A stretch of 64,000 nt of DNA from Thalassobellus sediminis (GTDB lineage Bacteria > Bacteroidota > Bacteroidia > Flavobacteriales > Flavobacteriaceae). Both the position numbers and the translations under genes were made by a program. The DNA lies in contig NZ_JBISCD010000040.1 in NCBI RefSeq assembly GCF_044386045.1, positions 1,364,001 to 1,428,000 on the forward strand, given 5' to 3'. Numbering within the stretch: the stretch's first letter is position 1; each line of letters begins with the position of its first letter. Below the pieces are notes generated by a model. The model had not been told where the DNA came from and searched no databases. It saw only the letters and a program-made list of their open reading frames with translations. This document shows positions 8,133-16,122 of this stretch, one piece after another.

Positions 8133-8468
8133 TTACATTTCAAGCTTATTCACTTTATTCATCATTTGAACACCCATAACTAAGGTTGCTCCGCTTTTTA
8201 TAGCCGCTCCAACATGTAAGGCTTCCATCATTTCTTCTTTAGTAATGCCACGTTGTAGACTGTCTTTTGTATAGGCGTCAATGCAATATGGGCAGCTTTC
8301 TGTATGTGCTACAGCTAATGCAATTAATGATTTTTCTCGTGCAGATAATGCGCCTTCTTCAAATACTTTTCCGTAGTATTCAAAAAATTTATCACCTAGT
8401 TCTTCATTCCATTCACTTATTTTTCCAAATTTCTTTAAATCTGCTGGATCGTAATATGTTTTTTGCAT
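8133..8468 (-). CDS. CMD/AhpD-like peroxidase-related protein (arsenosugar cluster)
   Basis: Small alpha-helical protein of 111 residues in the carboxymuconolactone decarboxylase/AhpD fold. The redox motif is ESCPYC, a CxxC, followed by an aspartate/alanine/tyrosine turn and EEMMEALHVGAAIKSG, the typical AhpD helix. Members next to arsS are annotated as arsenosugar biosynthesis-associated peroxidase-like proteins. The CxxC could reduce or bind the arsenical; that is inference. It is the first gene of the minus-strand cluster. A weak -7-like element (TATCTTTA on the minus strand, 8485-8492) lies 17 bp upstream of the ATG, but no -33 TTG is placed correctly. Confidence 0.85.
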   Translation of the reverse strand: MQKTYYDPADLKKFGKISEWNEELGDKFFEYYGKVFEEGALSAREKSLIALAVAHTESCPYCIDAYTKDSLQRGITKEEMMEALHVGAAIKSGATLVMGVQMMNKVNKLEM

Positions 8469-8539
8469 GTTGTCTATTTTGGACTAAAGATAAAAATCTA
8501 ATTTATTAAGTCGTTAAGTTTTGTAATACTTAACAAAAA

Positions 8540-8590
8540 AAAAGTAGAACATCGTTTCTTTTAAAAAGAATACATAGATGTTCTACTTTT
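8540..8590 (-). terminator. strong intrinsic terminator after the acyl-CoA dehydrogenase gene
   Basis: A 14-base-pair perfect stem (8540-8553 with 8577-8590) is followed on the minus strand by a run of eight T. It lies 52 bp past the acyl-CoA dehydrogenase stop and insulates the arsenosugar cluster from read-through. On the plus strand the trailing T run is shorter, so termination is mainly in the minus direction. Confidence 0.85.
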
Positions 8591-8642
8591 ACTTTGTTTA
8601 AACTGTATCTTAATAAGTGTATAATTGTTTTAAAAGAATTAA

Positions 8643-9785
8643 TTAATCTCTTAAAATACTTCTTGAAATAACAATTTTCTGAATTTCAGAAGTGCCTTCG
8701 TATATCTGAGTGATTTTTGCATCACGCATTAAACGCTCTACATGATAGTCTTTAACAAAACCATTACCACCATGAATTTGTACAGCTTCAACAGTGTGTT
8801 CCATAGCAACTTTAGACGCATATAGTTTTGCAATGGCGCTAGACATATCATAATTGTTGCCTTGGTCTTTATCCCAAGCAGCTTTCATAACAAGCATTCT
8901 AGCGGCTTCTATATCGGTATGCATATCGGCCAGTTTAAAAGCAATGGCTTGATGGTTGCAAATTTCGGTACCAAATGTTTTACGTTCTTTACTGTATTTT
9001 AAAGCTAACTCGTAAGCGCCTTGAGCAATTCCTAAAGCTTGTGCCGCAATACCTATACGTCCTCCAGATAAGGTTTTCATAGCAAATCTAAATCCAGAAC
9101 CATTAACACCAATTCTATTTTCTTTTGGGATTTTTACATCATTAAATTGTAATGTATGTGTGTCGCTTCCTCTTATTCCTAATTTATCTTCTTTGGGACC
9201 TACATGAAACCCTTCCATGCCTTTTTCAATAATAAAGGCGTTAATACCATGAGAGCCTTTGTCTTTATCGGTTTGTGCAATTACTATATAAAAGTCGGCA
9301 CGTCCTCCATTCGTGATCCAGTTTTTTGTGCCATTTAAAATATAATGGTTGCCTTTTTTAATAGCAGTTGTTTTTTGTGAAGTCGCATCACTTCCAGCTT
9401 CAGGTTCACTTAAGCAAAAAGCACCAATGCATTCGCCAGAGGCAAGTTTTGTTAAATATTTTTCTTTTTGCTCTTCGCTACCATAAGCTTCTAATCCGTA
9501 GCATACCAGTGAATTGTTAACCGAAACAATTACTGAAGCAGAGGCATCAATTTTAGATAATTCTTCCATAATAATAACATATGAAATGGCATCCATTCCA
9601 CTGCCTCCATATTTAGGGTCTACCATGATTCCCATAAATCCTAATTCACCCATTTTTTTAACCAATGCATCGGGAAATTCTTGTTTGTTGTCACGTTCAA
9701 TCACACCTGGAAGTAATTCTGTTTGTGCAAACTCGCGAGCTGCATCGCGTATCATAATATGTTCTTCTGAAAGACTGAAATTCAT
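8643..9785 (-). CDS. acyl-CoA dehydrogenase (short/branched-chain type)
   Basis: FAD-dependent enzyme of 380 residues that introduces the alpha-beta double bond into acyl-CoA during fatty-acid or branched-chain amino-acid breakdown. All three domains are present: the helical N-domain, the middle beta-domain with GAFCLSEPEAGSDA and NGTKNWITNG, and the C-terminal helical domain with QIHGGNGFVKDYHVER. The catalytic glutamate is in IYEGTSEIQ, the position used by short- and medium-chain enzymes. The length is normal for the family. Upstream, a minus-strand -7 element (TATATTTG) lies at 9825-9832. The gene stands alone, divergent from anmK. The chain-length preference cannot be read from the sequence. 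Confidence 0.9.
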   Translation of the reverse strand: MNFSLSEEHIMIRDAAREFAQTELLPGVIERDNKQEFPDALVKKMGELGFMGIMVDPKYGGSGMDAISYVIIMEELSKIDASASVIVSVNNSLVCYGLEAYGSEEQKEKYLTKLASGECIGAFCLSEPEAGSDATSQKTTAIKKGNHYILNGTKNWITNGGRADFYIVIAQTDKDKGSHGINAFIIEKGMEGFHVGPKEDKLGIRGSDTHTLQFNDVKIPKENRIGVNGSGFRFAMKTLSGGRIGIAAQALGIAQGAYELALKYSKERKTFGTEICNHQAIAFKLADMHTDIEAARMLVMKAAWDKDQGNNYDMSSAIAKLYASKVAMEHTVEAVQIHGGNGFVKDYHVERLMRDAKITQIYEGTSEIQKIVISRSILRD

Positions 9786-9824
9786 AATTCGTAATTAAAG
9801 TGATATTTTGATAAAAATTATACA

Positions 9825-9832
9825 CAAATATA
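9825..9832 (-). promoter_or_regulatory. candidate -7 promoter element for acyl-CoA dehydrogenase
   Basis: TATATTTG on the minus strand is an exact match to the Bacteroidota TAnnTTTG box, 39 bp upstream of the ATG. I find no TTG at the expected -33 distance, so support is partial. Confidence 0.45.
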
Positions 9833-9879
9833 GCTTTTTAGTGTGAATTATTTAATTTGGATTACTATTTTTACTGCGC

Positions 9880-10944
9880 ATGGAGAAAAAAGAATACAAT
9901 GTTATTGGTGTGATGTCTGGGACATCGCTAGATGGAATAGACTTAGTTTTTGCTCAATTTCAATTTGATAAGGTTTGGAGCTTTAAAATTTTAAATGCTG
10001 AAACAGTTGAATATGAAGCAAAGTGGAAAAATATTTTAAAACAGCTAGTGACTTATTCGTTACAGGAATTACAGGGAATAGATGAAGACTATACCACTTA
10101 TTTAGCAGTTATTATAAATAGTTTTATTAAAAGGAATCATATAAAAAATATTGATGCTGTATGTTCTCATGGACATACAGCATTGCATCAGCCTAAAAAA
10201 AAGCTGACCTATCAAATAGGGAACAAACCTTTTTTAGCAACGTTGTTAAACCAGAACGTGGTTTGCGATTTTAGAGTTCAAGATGTCGAGTTAGGAGGTC
10301 AAGGCGCTCCATTGGTTCCTATTGGTGATAAACTCTTGTTTTCTGAATATGATTTTTGTTTAAATTTAGGAGGCTTTGCAAATATATCTACCGAGTTTGA
10401 AGGTAACCGAATTGCTTATGATATTTGTCCGGTTAATATCGTTTTAAATCATTATGTAAAATTATTAGGTTTTGATTATGATGATGAAGGGAATATAGCT
10501 TCAACTGGGGTTATTAATAATCAATTGCTTGATACACTAAATAATTTAGAATTTTATAAGTTGAAGCACCCAAAATCTTTAGGATTAGAATGGGTAGATA
10601 AAAATATTTTTCCCTTAATAGATGATTTTCAGCTTGACGTAAAAGATGTATTAAAAACATTTGTTGAGCATATTGCTATTCAGCTTGCTGTTGAAATTAA
10701 TAAAAAAAATAAGGCTTCTGTTTTTATTACTGGAGGTGGTGTTTATAATAAGTATTTGATAAACAGGCTCAAAACTTATGCGGAAAATAAGATTATAGAA
10801 CCGGTAAAAATTATTGTAGAATTTAAAGAAGCTTTAATTTTTGGATTTCTAGGAGTTTTAAAAATTAGAAATGAAGTCAATTGCTTACAGAGTGTTACGG
10901 GCGCTTTAAAAAACCATAGTTCTGGTAATATATTTCTTCCTTAA
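9880..10944 (+). CDS. anmK: anhydro-N-acetylmuramic acid kinase
   Basis: Phosphorylates and hydrolyses 1,6-anhydro-MurNAc from peptidoglycan turnover to give MurNAc-6-phosphate for recycling. The 354-residue protein begins with IGVMSGTSLDGID, the ATP-binding signature of AnmK. It also has SHGHTALHQP, DFRVQDVELGGQGAPLVP with the catalytic aspartate region, NLGGFANIS, and the late FITGGGVYN motif. The length is typical of flavobacterial AnmK. It is divergently transcribed from the acyl-CoA dehydrogenase gene and followed by a 239-bp intergenic stretch before nhaD, so it is probably monocistronic. Confidence 0.93.
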   Translation: MEKKEYNVIGVMSGTSLDGIDLVFAQFQFDKVWSFKILNAETVEYEAKWKNILKQLVTYSLQELQGIDEDYTTYLAVIINSFIKRNHIKNIDAVCSHGHTALHQPKKKLTYQIGNKPFLATLLNQNVVCDFRVQDVELGGQGAPLVPIGDKLLFSEYDFCLNLGGFANISTEFEGNRIAYDICPVNIVLNHYVKLLGFDYDDEGNIASTGVINNQLLDTLNNLEFYKLKHPKSLGLEWVDKNIFPLIDDFQLDVKDVLKTFVEHIAIQLAVEINKKNKASVFITGGGVYNKYLINRLKTYAENKIIEPVKIIVEFKEALIFGFLGVLKIRNEVNCLQSVTGALKNHSSGNIFLP

Positions 10945-10982
10945 AAATAACAAAAAATTAATAGTAAAGCTCTTTAGTTTTT

Positions 10983-10990
10983 TATATTTG
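10983..10990 (+). promoter_or_regulatory. candidate -7 element giving nhaD a long leader
   Basis: TATATTTG matches TAnnTTTG exactly, 193 bp before the nhaD ATG. No TTG is seen 17-23 bp upstream. If used, it would give a leader of roughly 185 nt that contains a 7-bp inverted repeat at 11017-11031 (CATTACT and AGTAATG around one T). No known riboswitch class was recognised there. Confidence 0.35.
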
Positions 10991-11183
10991 TTGAAATTAA
11001 TTTATATCTTTTCAATCATTACTTAGTAATGGTTGTTATAGTTATCTTTTATTAAAATCAAATTTAAACATTGGTTAAAATAAAAGAATTATTTAGAAAA
11101 GTATAAAACAATAAAAATACAATAAGAATTAGTGTTAATGCGTTGTTGAACAGCGCTAAAGCAAATTATTTAATTATAAATTT

Positions 11184-12584
11184 ATGGAAGCAGCAATTAT
11201 TTTAGTATTTGTAATGGGGTATTTAGCCATTACTTTAGAGCATAGTATAAAAATAGACAAATTAATACCAGCTCTGGTCATGATGGCTATTTGTTGGGCT
11301 CTAATTGCTTTAGGAATTGAAGGTTTTCCACAATGGTTCGATTCTGGGAATCATTCTTTGTTAGAAGGTTTTGGTAGCTTAGGTTCAGAGGAAAAGATGC
11401 ACATGATGGAGGAAACTTTGCTACATCATTTAGGTAAAACCTCTGAAATATTGGTATTTCTTTTAGGAGCTATGACTATTGTTGAAATTATTGATTATTT
11501 CGATGGGTTTTCTACTATTAAAGATTTTATAAAAACTAAGAAAAAAAGTAAAATCCTTTGGGTTTTTTCCATATTAGCCTTCATTTTATCAGCTATTATT
11601 GATAATTTAACTGCTACTATCGTATTAATTTCAATACTTCAAAAAATTGTAAAAGATAGAAATGTTCGTATTTGGTATGCTGGTTTAATAATAATTGCTG
11701 CAAATGCAGGTGGAGCATGGTCACCAATTGGTGATGTAACAACAACAATGCTTTGGATTGGTAAAAAGGTAACTACGGGGCATTTAATTGGTTATTTATT
11801 GTTACCATCATTTTTATGTATGGCAGTACCTACGTTTATAGCGTCATTTTTACCAGCCTTTAAAGGAGATTTAGATGTAGAAGAAGTTGAAGAAAAAAAG
11901 AAATCAAAGTTTAGTGGTACTATGCTTTATTTAGGATTAGGCGCTATTGTATTTGTGCCTATTTTTAAAATGATTACACATTTACCTCCTTATGTAGGAA
12001 TGATGTTATCTTTAGGTATTGTAGCTACTTTTGCTGAAATTTATAGTAGTTCTAAATTTAGTTTAACCGAGCACGGCGCGGAAGAAAGCGATGCCCACGC
12101 TATGCATAGTCCGGTACATTACTCACTATCTAAAATTGAGTTACCTAGTATCCTTTTTTTCTTAGGGATATTAATGGCGGTAGCTGCTTTAGAATCGTTA
12201 GGTATTCTATTCAACTTTGCTGGTTCATTACAAGATTCTATGCCAATGTTAGGTACTGAAATTCATCCAGGAGGACATGAAGGTGTCTCAGATTTAGTAG
12301 TGCTTTTATTAGGTGTTGGATCTGCGGTTATAGATAATGTGCCTTTAGTAGCAGCTAGTTTAGGTATGTTCCATGAGCCTCTTGATAATGAACTTTGGCA
12401 TTTTATAGCATATTCTGCTGGTACAGGTGGTAGTATGTTAATTATTGGCTCTGCAGCAGGTGTGGTTGCTATGGGAATGGAAAAGATAGATTTTTTCTGG
12501 TACTTAAAAAAGATTGCTTGGTTAGCCTTAGTAGGTTTCTTAGTAGGAGCCATTGCATTTATGTTTACAAGAACATTATTTTAG
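11184..12584 (+). CDS. nhaD: NhaD-type Na+/H+ antiporter
   Basis: Integral inner-membrane protein of 466 residues with about a dozen hydrophobic segments, belonging to the ion transporter superfamily. By family it exports sodium in exchange for protons. Diagnostic motifs are SAIIDNLTATIVLISI in the first half, NAGGAWSPIGDVTTTMLW, and in the second half AVIDNVPLVAASLGM and SAGTGGSMLIIGSAAG. The paired DN(L/V) aspartates are the expected ion-binding residues of the two inverted repeats. A cytoplasmic acidic/lysine loop lies near residues 232-245 and a His/Glu-rich loop near 300-312. Such pumps are typical of marine flavobacteria. The gene is followed by a GC-rich repeat and then exbB. Confidence 0.9.
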   Translation: MEAAIILVFVMGYLAITLEHSIKIDKLIPALVMMAICWALIALGIEGFPQWFDSGNHSLLEGFGSLGSEEKMHMMEETLLHHLGKTSEILVFLLGAMTIVEIIDYFDGFSTIKDFIKTKKKSKILWVFSILAFILSAIIDNLTATIVLISILQKIVKDRNVRIWYAGLIIIAANAGGAWSPIGDVTTTMLWIGKKVTTGHLIGYLLLPSFLCMAVPTFIASFLPAFKGDLDVEEVEEKKKSKFSGTMLYLGLGAIVFVPIFKMITHLPPYVGMMLSLGIVATFAEIYSSSKFSLTEHGAEESDAHAMHSPVHYSLSKIELPSILFFLGILMAVAALESLGILFNFAGSLQDSMPMLGTEIHPGGHEGVSDLVVLLLGVGSAVIDNVPLVAASLGMFHEPLDNELWHFIAYSAGTGGSMLIIGSAAGVVAMGMEKIDFFWYLKKIAWLALVGFLVGAIAFMFTRTLF

Positions 12585-12604
12585 GAAATTAATATTTTAG
12601 TAAT

Positions 12605-12621
12605 TTTCCGCGAAAGCGAAA
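12605..12621. repeat. copy 1 of dispersed repeat TTTCCGCGAAAGCGAAA
   Basis: The 17-base sequence TTTCCGCGAAAGCGAAA lies in the nhaD-exbB intergenic region. An exact copy in inverse orientation is at 57724-57740, and near copies sit at 27712-27728, 33319-33335 and 57632-57648. Its GC-rich core stands out against the AT-rich surroundings. Confidence 0.7.
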
Positions 12622-12691
12622 AAAAGTAATCCTTTTGTTATACTTTAGCGTATATATAGGCGTTATACAGTTGCAATAAATTTAAAATTAT

Positions 12692-13393
12692 ATGCTAAAT
12701 ACATTATTACAAAACACCCAAGAAGGAGCAGAATTACTAACTGATGGAGAACCTGTAGAAAAAACACTTTCCATTATAGAATTAATTAGTAGTGGAGGAA
12801 CTGCAGGACAAATAATTATACTATTATTATTCTTATTACTTATAGGAGCTATTTATATTTATTTTGAACGCATTTTTGCTATTAAAGCTGCATCTGTTGT
12901 AGATGCTAATTTTATGAATCAAATTAAAGACCATGTAAGTAATGGTAAAATTGATTCGGCTCAAATGCTTTGTGCTCAAGTAAACTCGCCAGTATCTAGA
13001 TTAATTGGTAAAGGTATTTCTAGAATAGGAAAACCACTAGCCGATATTAATACCGCATTAGAAAATGCAGGGCGATTAGAGGTTTATGGGCTAGAAAAAA
13101 ACGTAAGTATATTGGCTACTATTTCTGGAGCAGGTCCTATGATTGGGTTTCTTGGGACAGTAATTGGAATGATTTTAGCAATATTTGAATTAGCAAATGC
13201 AGGTGGAACCATTCAAATGGATGTCTTAGCTAGCGGACTTTATACCGCTATGACAACTACTGTAGCTGGTTTAATTGTTGGTATTGTTGCTTTTATGGCT
13301 TATAATCATTTGGTTGTAAAAACAGATAAAGTAGTTTATCAAATGGAAGCAAATTCACTAGAATTTTTAGATCACTTAAACGAACCATCTTAG
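12692..13393 (+). CDS. exbB: MotA/TolQ/ExbB proton channel protein
   Basis: Energy-coupling subunit of 233 residues that, with ExbD, conducts protons to drive TonB. It has three predicted membrane segments, near residues 37-57, 135-160 and 178-200. The MotA/TolQ/ExbB signature is seen in ATISGAGPMIGFLGTVIGMILAIFEL and in GLYTAMTTTVAGLIVGIVAFMAYN. It is the first gene of a tight set: exbD follows after 3 bp, the TonB-like gene after another 3 bp, and folC after 2 bp. The very short spacing points to one transcript. The system would power outer-membrane TonB-dependent import, but several ExbB homologues usually exist in such genomes. Confidence 0.9.
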   Translation: MLNTLLQNTQEGAELLTDGEPVEKTLSIIELISSGGTAGQIIILLLFLLLIGAIYIYFERIFAIKAASVVDANFMNQIKDHVSNGKIDSAQMLCAQVNSPVSRLIGKGISRIGKPLADINTALENAGRLEVYGLEKNVSILATISGAGPMIGFLGTVIGMILAIFELANAGGTIQMDVLASGLYTAMTTTVAGLIVGIVAFMAYNHLVVKTDKVVYQMEANSLEFLDHLNEPS

Positions 13394-13396
13394 TAT

Positions 13397-13786
13397 ATGA
13401 ATATTAGAGGAAGGAATAAAGTATCACCAGAATTCAATATGTCTTCAATGACAGATATTGTATTTCTGTTACTTATCTTTTTTATGATAGCTTCTACTTT
13501 GGTTTCTACAAATGCTATAGATATTTTATTGCCTAAAGCTAGTGGTAAAACAGAGAATAAGAAATCGGTAGCGGTAAGTATAAAGAAAGATTTAACCTAT
13601 TATATTGATCAAAAAAGGGTAGGAGAAAGTGTTTTAGAAAACGAATTAATGGCAGCGCTTTCGTCAGAAGAAAAACCAACTATTGTTTTAAGGGCCGAAA
13701 AATCGGTGCCTGTAGAAAATGTGGTTAAGGTTATGGATATAGCTAATAGAAATAAATTTAAAGTGATTTTAGCGGTAAAGCCTTAA
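13397..13786 (+). CDS. exbD: ExbD/TolR biopolymer transport protein
   Basis: A 129-residue single-pass inner-membrane protein, the ExbD/TolR partner of the preceding proton channel. The start is a short cytoplasmic segment ending in FNMSSMTDIVFLLLIFFMIAS. The membrane aspartate in MTDIVFLLL is the conserved proton-carrying residue. The periplasmic domain has the family pattern with PTIVLRAEKSVPVENVVKVMDIANR. The length is typical. It sits between the exbB and tonB-like genes, with three-base gaps on both sides. Confidence 0.92.
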   Translation: MNIRGRNKVSPEFNMSSMTDIVFLLLIFFMIASTLVSTNAIDILLPKASGKTENKKSVAVSIKKDLTYYIDQKRVGESVLENELMAALSSEEKPTIVLRAEKSVPVENVVKVMDIANRNKFKVILAVKP

Positions 13787-13789
13787 TTA

Positions 13790-14665
13790 ATGAAATATCT
13801 AGAAACCAAACACGAAAAGAATTCAGCAAAAATAACAGCTTTAATTACTGTTATTTTGTTGTTATTATTATTTGTGGTTGGTGCACCGTATATGGATCCT
13901 CCAGAAGAGTATGGTGTTGCAGTAAATTTTGGAACAACAGATTTTGGTAAAGGAAAGGTTCAGCCTAAAAAGCCAATAAAATCGGAACCTAAAGAGATTT
14001 ATGAACCGCCTCAGCCTGACGTTTCTAAGGCAGAACCTACACCTACAAAAACATCTGAAGTTAAAGAAGAAGTTTTAACTGCCGATAATGCAGAAGAAAT
14101 TGCTATAAAGAAACAAAAAGAAGCAGAAGCTAAAGTTAAGGCAGAAGCAGAGGCTAAGCTGAAAGCTGAAGCGGCTAAAGCAAAAGCAGAGGCCGATAGA
14201 ATAGCGAAAGAAAAACGCGAACAAGAAGAGAAAAGGAAAAAATTAGACGCTTTAATTGGTGGTGTTAGTAAATCTGAAGGAACAGATACAGGAAGTGAAG
14301 GTAATGACAATAAGTCTGGAGATAAAGGACAATTAGATGGTGATCCTTATGCACCAAGTTATTTTGGAGGACAAGGAACTGGAAATGGTGGTGTGGGTTA
14401 TGGTTTAAATGGTAGAGGTAGAGCTACCTATAAAACGCTTAAACAAGATTGTAATGAATCTGGAATGGTGATTGTGAAGATTATTGTTAACCGAAGCGGT
14501 AACGTTGTTTCAGCAGAACCAGGACAACGAGGAACAACTAATACAGCTCCTTGCTTATTAGAGCCAGCAAAAAAAATAGCTTTATCTCATAAATGGCCAG
14601 CAGACTCTAAAGCGCCAGCAAACCAAATTGGTTTTGTAAAAGTAAACTTCAAATTGGGTCAATAA
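13790..14665 (+). CDS. tonB: TonB-family energy transducer
   Basis: A 291-residue protein with one N-terminal membrane anchor (about residues 16-34). A proline/lysine stretch and then an alanine-, glutamate- and lysine-rich region (about residues 95-155), probably coiled coil or extended across the periplasm, follow. Next comes a glycine-rich linker, and a C-terminal domain from about residue 210 contains MVIVKIIVNRSGNVVSAEPG, like the TonB C-terminal fold. It transduces energy from the ExbBD complex to outer-membrane receptors or acts in a TolA-like way; the long helical linker would suit either. Position directly behind exbD supports the assignment. Confidence 0.8.
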   Translation: MKYLETKHEKNSAKITALITVILLLLLFVVGAPYMDPPEEYGVAVNFGTTDFGKGKVQPKKPIKSEPKEIYEPPQPDVSKAEPTPTKTSEVKEEVLTADNAEEIAIKKQKEAEAKVKAEAEAKLKAEAAKAKAEADRIAKEKREQEEKRKKLDALIGGVSKSEGTDTGSEGNDNKSGDKGQLDGDPYAPSYFGGQGTGNGGVGYGLNGRGRATYKTLKQDCNESGMVIVKIIVNRSGNVVSAEPGQRGTTNTAPCLLEPAKKIALSHKWPADSKAPANQIGFVKVNFKLGQ

Positions 14666-14667
14666 TC

Positions 14668-15885
14668 ATGACATATCAAGATACTCTTAATTGGTTGTTT
14701 TCGCAATTGCCAATGTATCAAAAACAAGGCAAGTCGGCCTATAAAGTAGATTTAAGCAATACTATATTGTTAATAAATCACTTAAAGAATCCTCATAAAA
14801 ACTTTAAGTCAATTCATGTTGCTGGAACTAACGGAAAAGGTTCAACCAGTCATATGTTAGCTTCTGTTATGCAGGAAGCAGGTTATAAAGTAGGATTGTA
14901 TACTTCACCGCATTTAAAAGACTTTAGAGAGCGTATTAAAATTAATGGAAAGGAAATAAGTAAACAATTTGTAATAGGTTTTATAAAGCGTAATAAAGCG
15001 TTTTTTGAAGCCAATCAATTATCGTTTTTTGAAATGACTGTTGGTATGGCTTTTGATTATTTTTCTAAGCAGAAAGTCGATATTGCAATTGTTGAAGTTG
15101 GATTAGGAGGCCGTTTAGATTCTACAAATATAATTACTCCAGAAGTTTCTGTTATTACTAATATTGGCTTAGATCATACACAGTTTTTAGGAAACACACT
15201 AGAAGCCATTGCTTTTGAAAAGGGAGGTATTATAAAACCTTCTGTCCAAGTTGTAATTGGAGAAACTCAAAAGGAAACAGAAACTGTTTTTAAAGACTTA
15301 GCTAAAACAAATAATTCTGAAATTGTGTTTGCTGATAAAAATATTTCAGAAGTTTTTAAATCTGATTTAATTGGGAGTTATCAAGCTAAAAATATTAAAA
15401 CAGTTACACAAACCATTAAAAAACTTCAGGAAAAAGGGTATAGCATAAGTGAAAAACATTTAGAAACAGGTTTGCTTCAAGTTGTAAAGAGTACCGGCTT
15501 ATTAGGTAGATGGCAAGTTTTAAATGATGTGCCTAAAGTAGTTTGTGATACAGGACATAATAGAGAAGGGTTAATTCATGTGATGAATCAGTTGTCAAAA
15601 GAGACTTTTGAGACCTTACATATTGTTTTTGGAGTTGTAAATGATAAAGATTTAACATCTATTGCTGATTTATTGCCTAAAAAAGCGACGTATTATTTTT
15701 GTAAACCAAATATTTCTCGTGGATTAAATGCTAATGAATTGAAAACTGTTTTAACCGGATTTGGATTAAAAGGTAAAGCTTATAATTCTGTAAATGAAGC
15801 TTATAAAACTGCTTTAGAAAAGGCGTCTCTAAATGATTTTGTTTTTATTGGTGGAAGTACATTTGTTGTTGCAGAAATAATTTAA
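14668..15885 (+). CDS. folC: bifunctional folylpolyglutamate synthase/dihydrofolate synthase
   Basis: Mur-ligase-family enzyme of 405 residues that adds glutamate to dihydropteroate and to folates. The P-loop is VAGTNGKGSTSHMLASV (about residues 50-66), followed by the FolC pattern YTSPHLKDFRERIKING. It also has EVGLGGRLDSTN, the metal-binding region TNIGLDHTQFLG, FEKGGIIK, and the C-domain motif CDTGHNREG. The length is normal. It begins 2 bp after the tonB stop, so it is probably co-transcribed with exbB-exbD-tonB, although the functions are unrelated. The tRNA-Val promoter begins about 20 bp after its stop codon. Confidence 0.93.
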   Translation: MTYQDTLNWLFSQLPMYQKQGKSAYKVDLSNTILLINHLKNPHKNFKSIHVAGTNGKGSTSHMLASVMQEAGYKVGLYTSPHLKDFRERIKINGKEISKQFVIGFIKRNKAFFEANQLSFFEMTVGMAFDYFSKQKVDIAIVEVGLGGRLDSTNIITPEVSVITNIGLDHTQFLGNTLEAIAFEKGGIIKPSVQVVIGETQKETETVFKDLAKTNNSEIVFADKNISEVFKSDLIGSYQAKNIKTVTQTIKKLQEKGYSISEKHLETGLLQVVKSTGLLGRWQVLNDVPKVVCDTGHNREGLIHVMNQLSKETFETLHIVFGVVNDKDLTSIADLLPKKATYYFCKPNISRGLNANELKTVLTGFGLKGKAYNSVNEAYKTALEKASLNDFVFIGGSTFVVAEII

Positions 15886-15904
15886 AATTTTTTCAAAAAA
15901 GCTT

Positions 15905-15933
15905 TTGCAGATTCAAAATCTAGCTTATATTTG
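15905..15933 (+). promoter_or_regulatory. promoter of the tRNA-Val gene
   Basis: A full Bacteroidota promoter: TTG at 15905-15907, an 18-bp spacer, and TATATTTG at 15926-15933. The predicted transcription start is about 10 bp before the tRNA 5' end. This is one of the best-supported promoters in the window because it serves a defined RNA gene. Confidence 0.75.
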
Positions 15934-15949
15934 CACCTCCTAATAAATA

Positions 15950-16024
15950 GGGCGCGTAGCTCAGTTGGTTCAGAGCACTTGGTTTACACCCAAGGGGTCA
16001 GGGGTTCGAATCCCTTCGCGCCCA
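15950..16024 (+). tRNA. tRNA-Val (anticodon UAC)
   Basis: The sequence folds as a full cloverleaf. A 7-bp acceptor stem pairs 15950-15956 with 16017-16023, with discriminator A at 16024. The D arm begins GCTC, and the anticodon stem CTTGG/CCAAG encloses the loop TTTACAC with anticodon TAC at 15985-15987. The T arm carries GGTTCGAATC. No CCA is encoded. A promoter precedes it and a perfect-palindrome terminator follows. An open frame runs through the gene but is not real coding. Confidence 0.97.
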
Positions 16025-16032
16025 CAGAACAT

Positions 16033-16063
16033 AATCCTGATGAATATTCATCAGGATTTTTTT
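16033..16063 (+). terminator. intrinsic terminator after tRNA-Val
   Basis: A perfect 26-bp palindrome (16033-16058) whose arms contain AATCCTGATGA is followed by a run of T to 16063. It lies 8 bp beyond the tRNA and would end its transcript. Confidence 0.88.
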
Positions 16064-16122
16064 ATACCTTCTTTTTAGAGTTCTTTTTGTGTTTATTTTT
16101 ATATTTTTATAAAAAACAAAAT

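Noticed and set aside
7039..8468. Selenocysteine in ArsS or the CMD-like protein, as the old family names suggest
   Set aside because: All relevant positions have normal cysteine codons and neither frame contains an in-frame TGA.
12263..12553. A 96-codon antisense frame inside nhaD
   Set aside because: It lies within strongly conserved NhaD coding sequence and its translation has no recognisable features.
15931..16122. A 64-codon N-terminal extension of the PAS-LuxR gene
   Set aside because: The codons run through tRNA-Val and its terminator, so the true start is the ATG at 16123.
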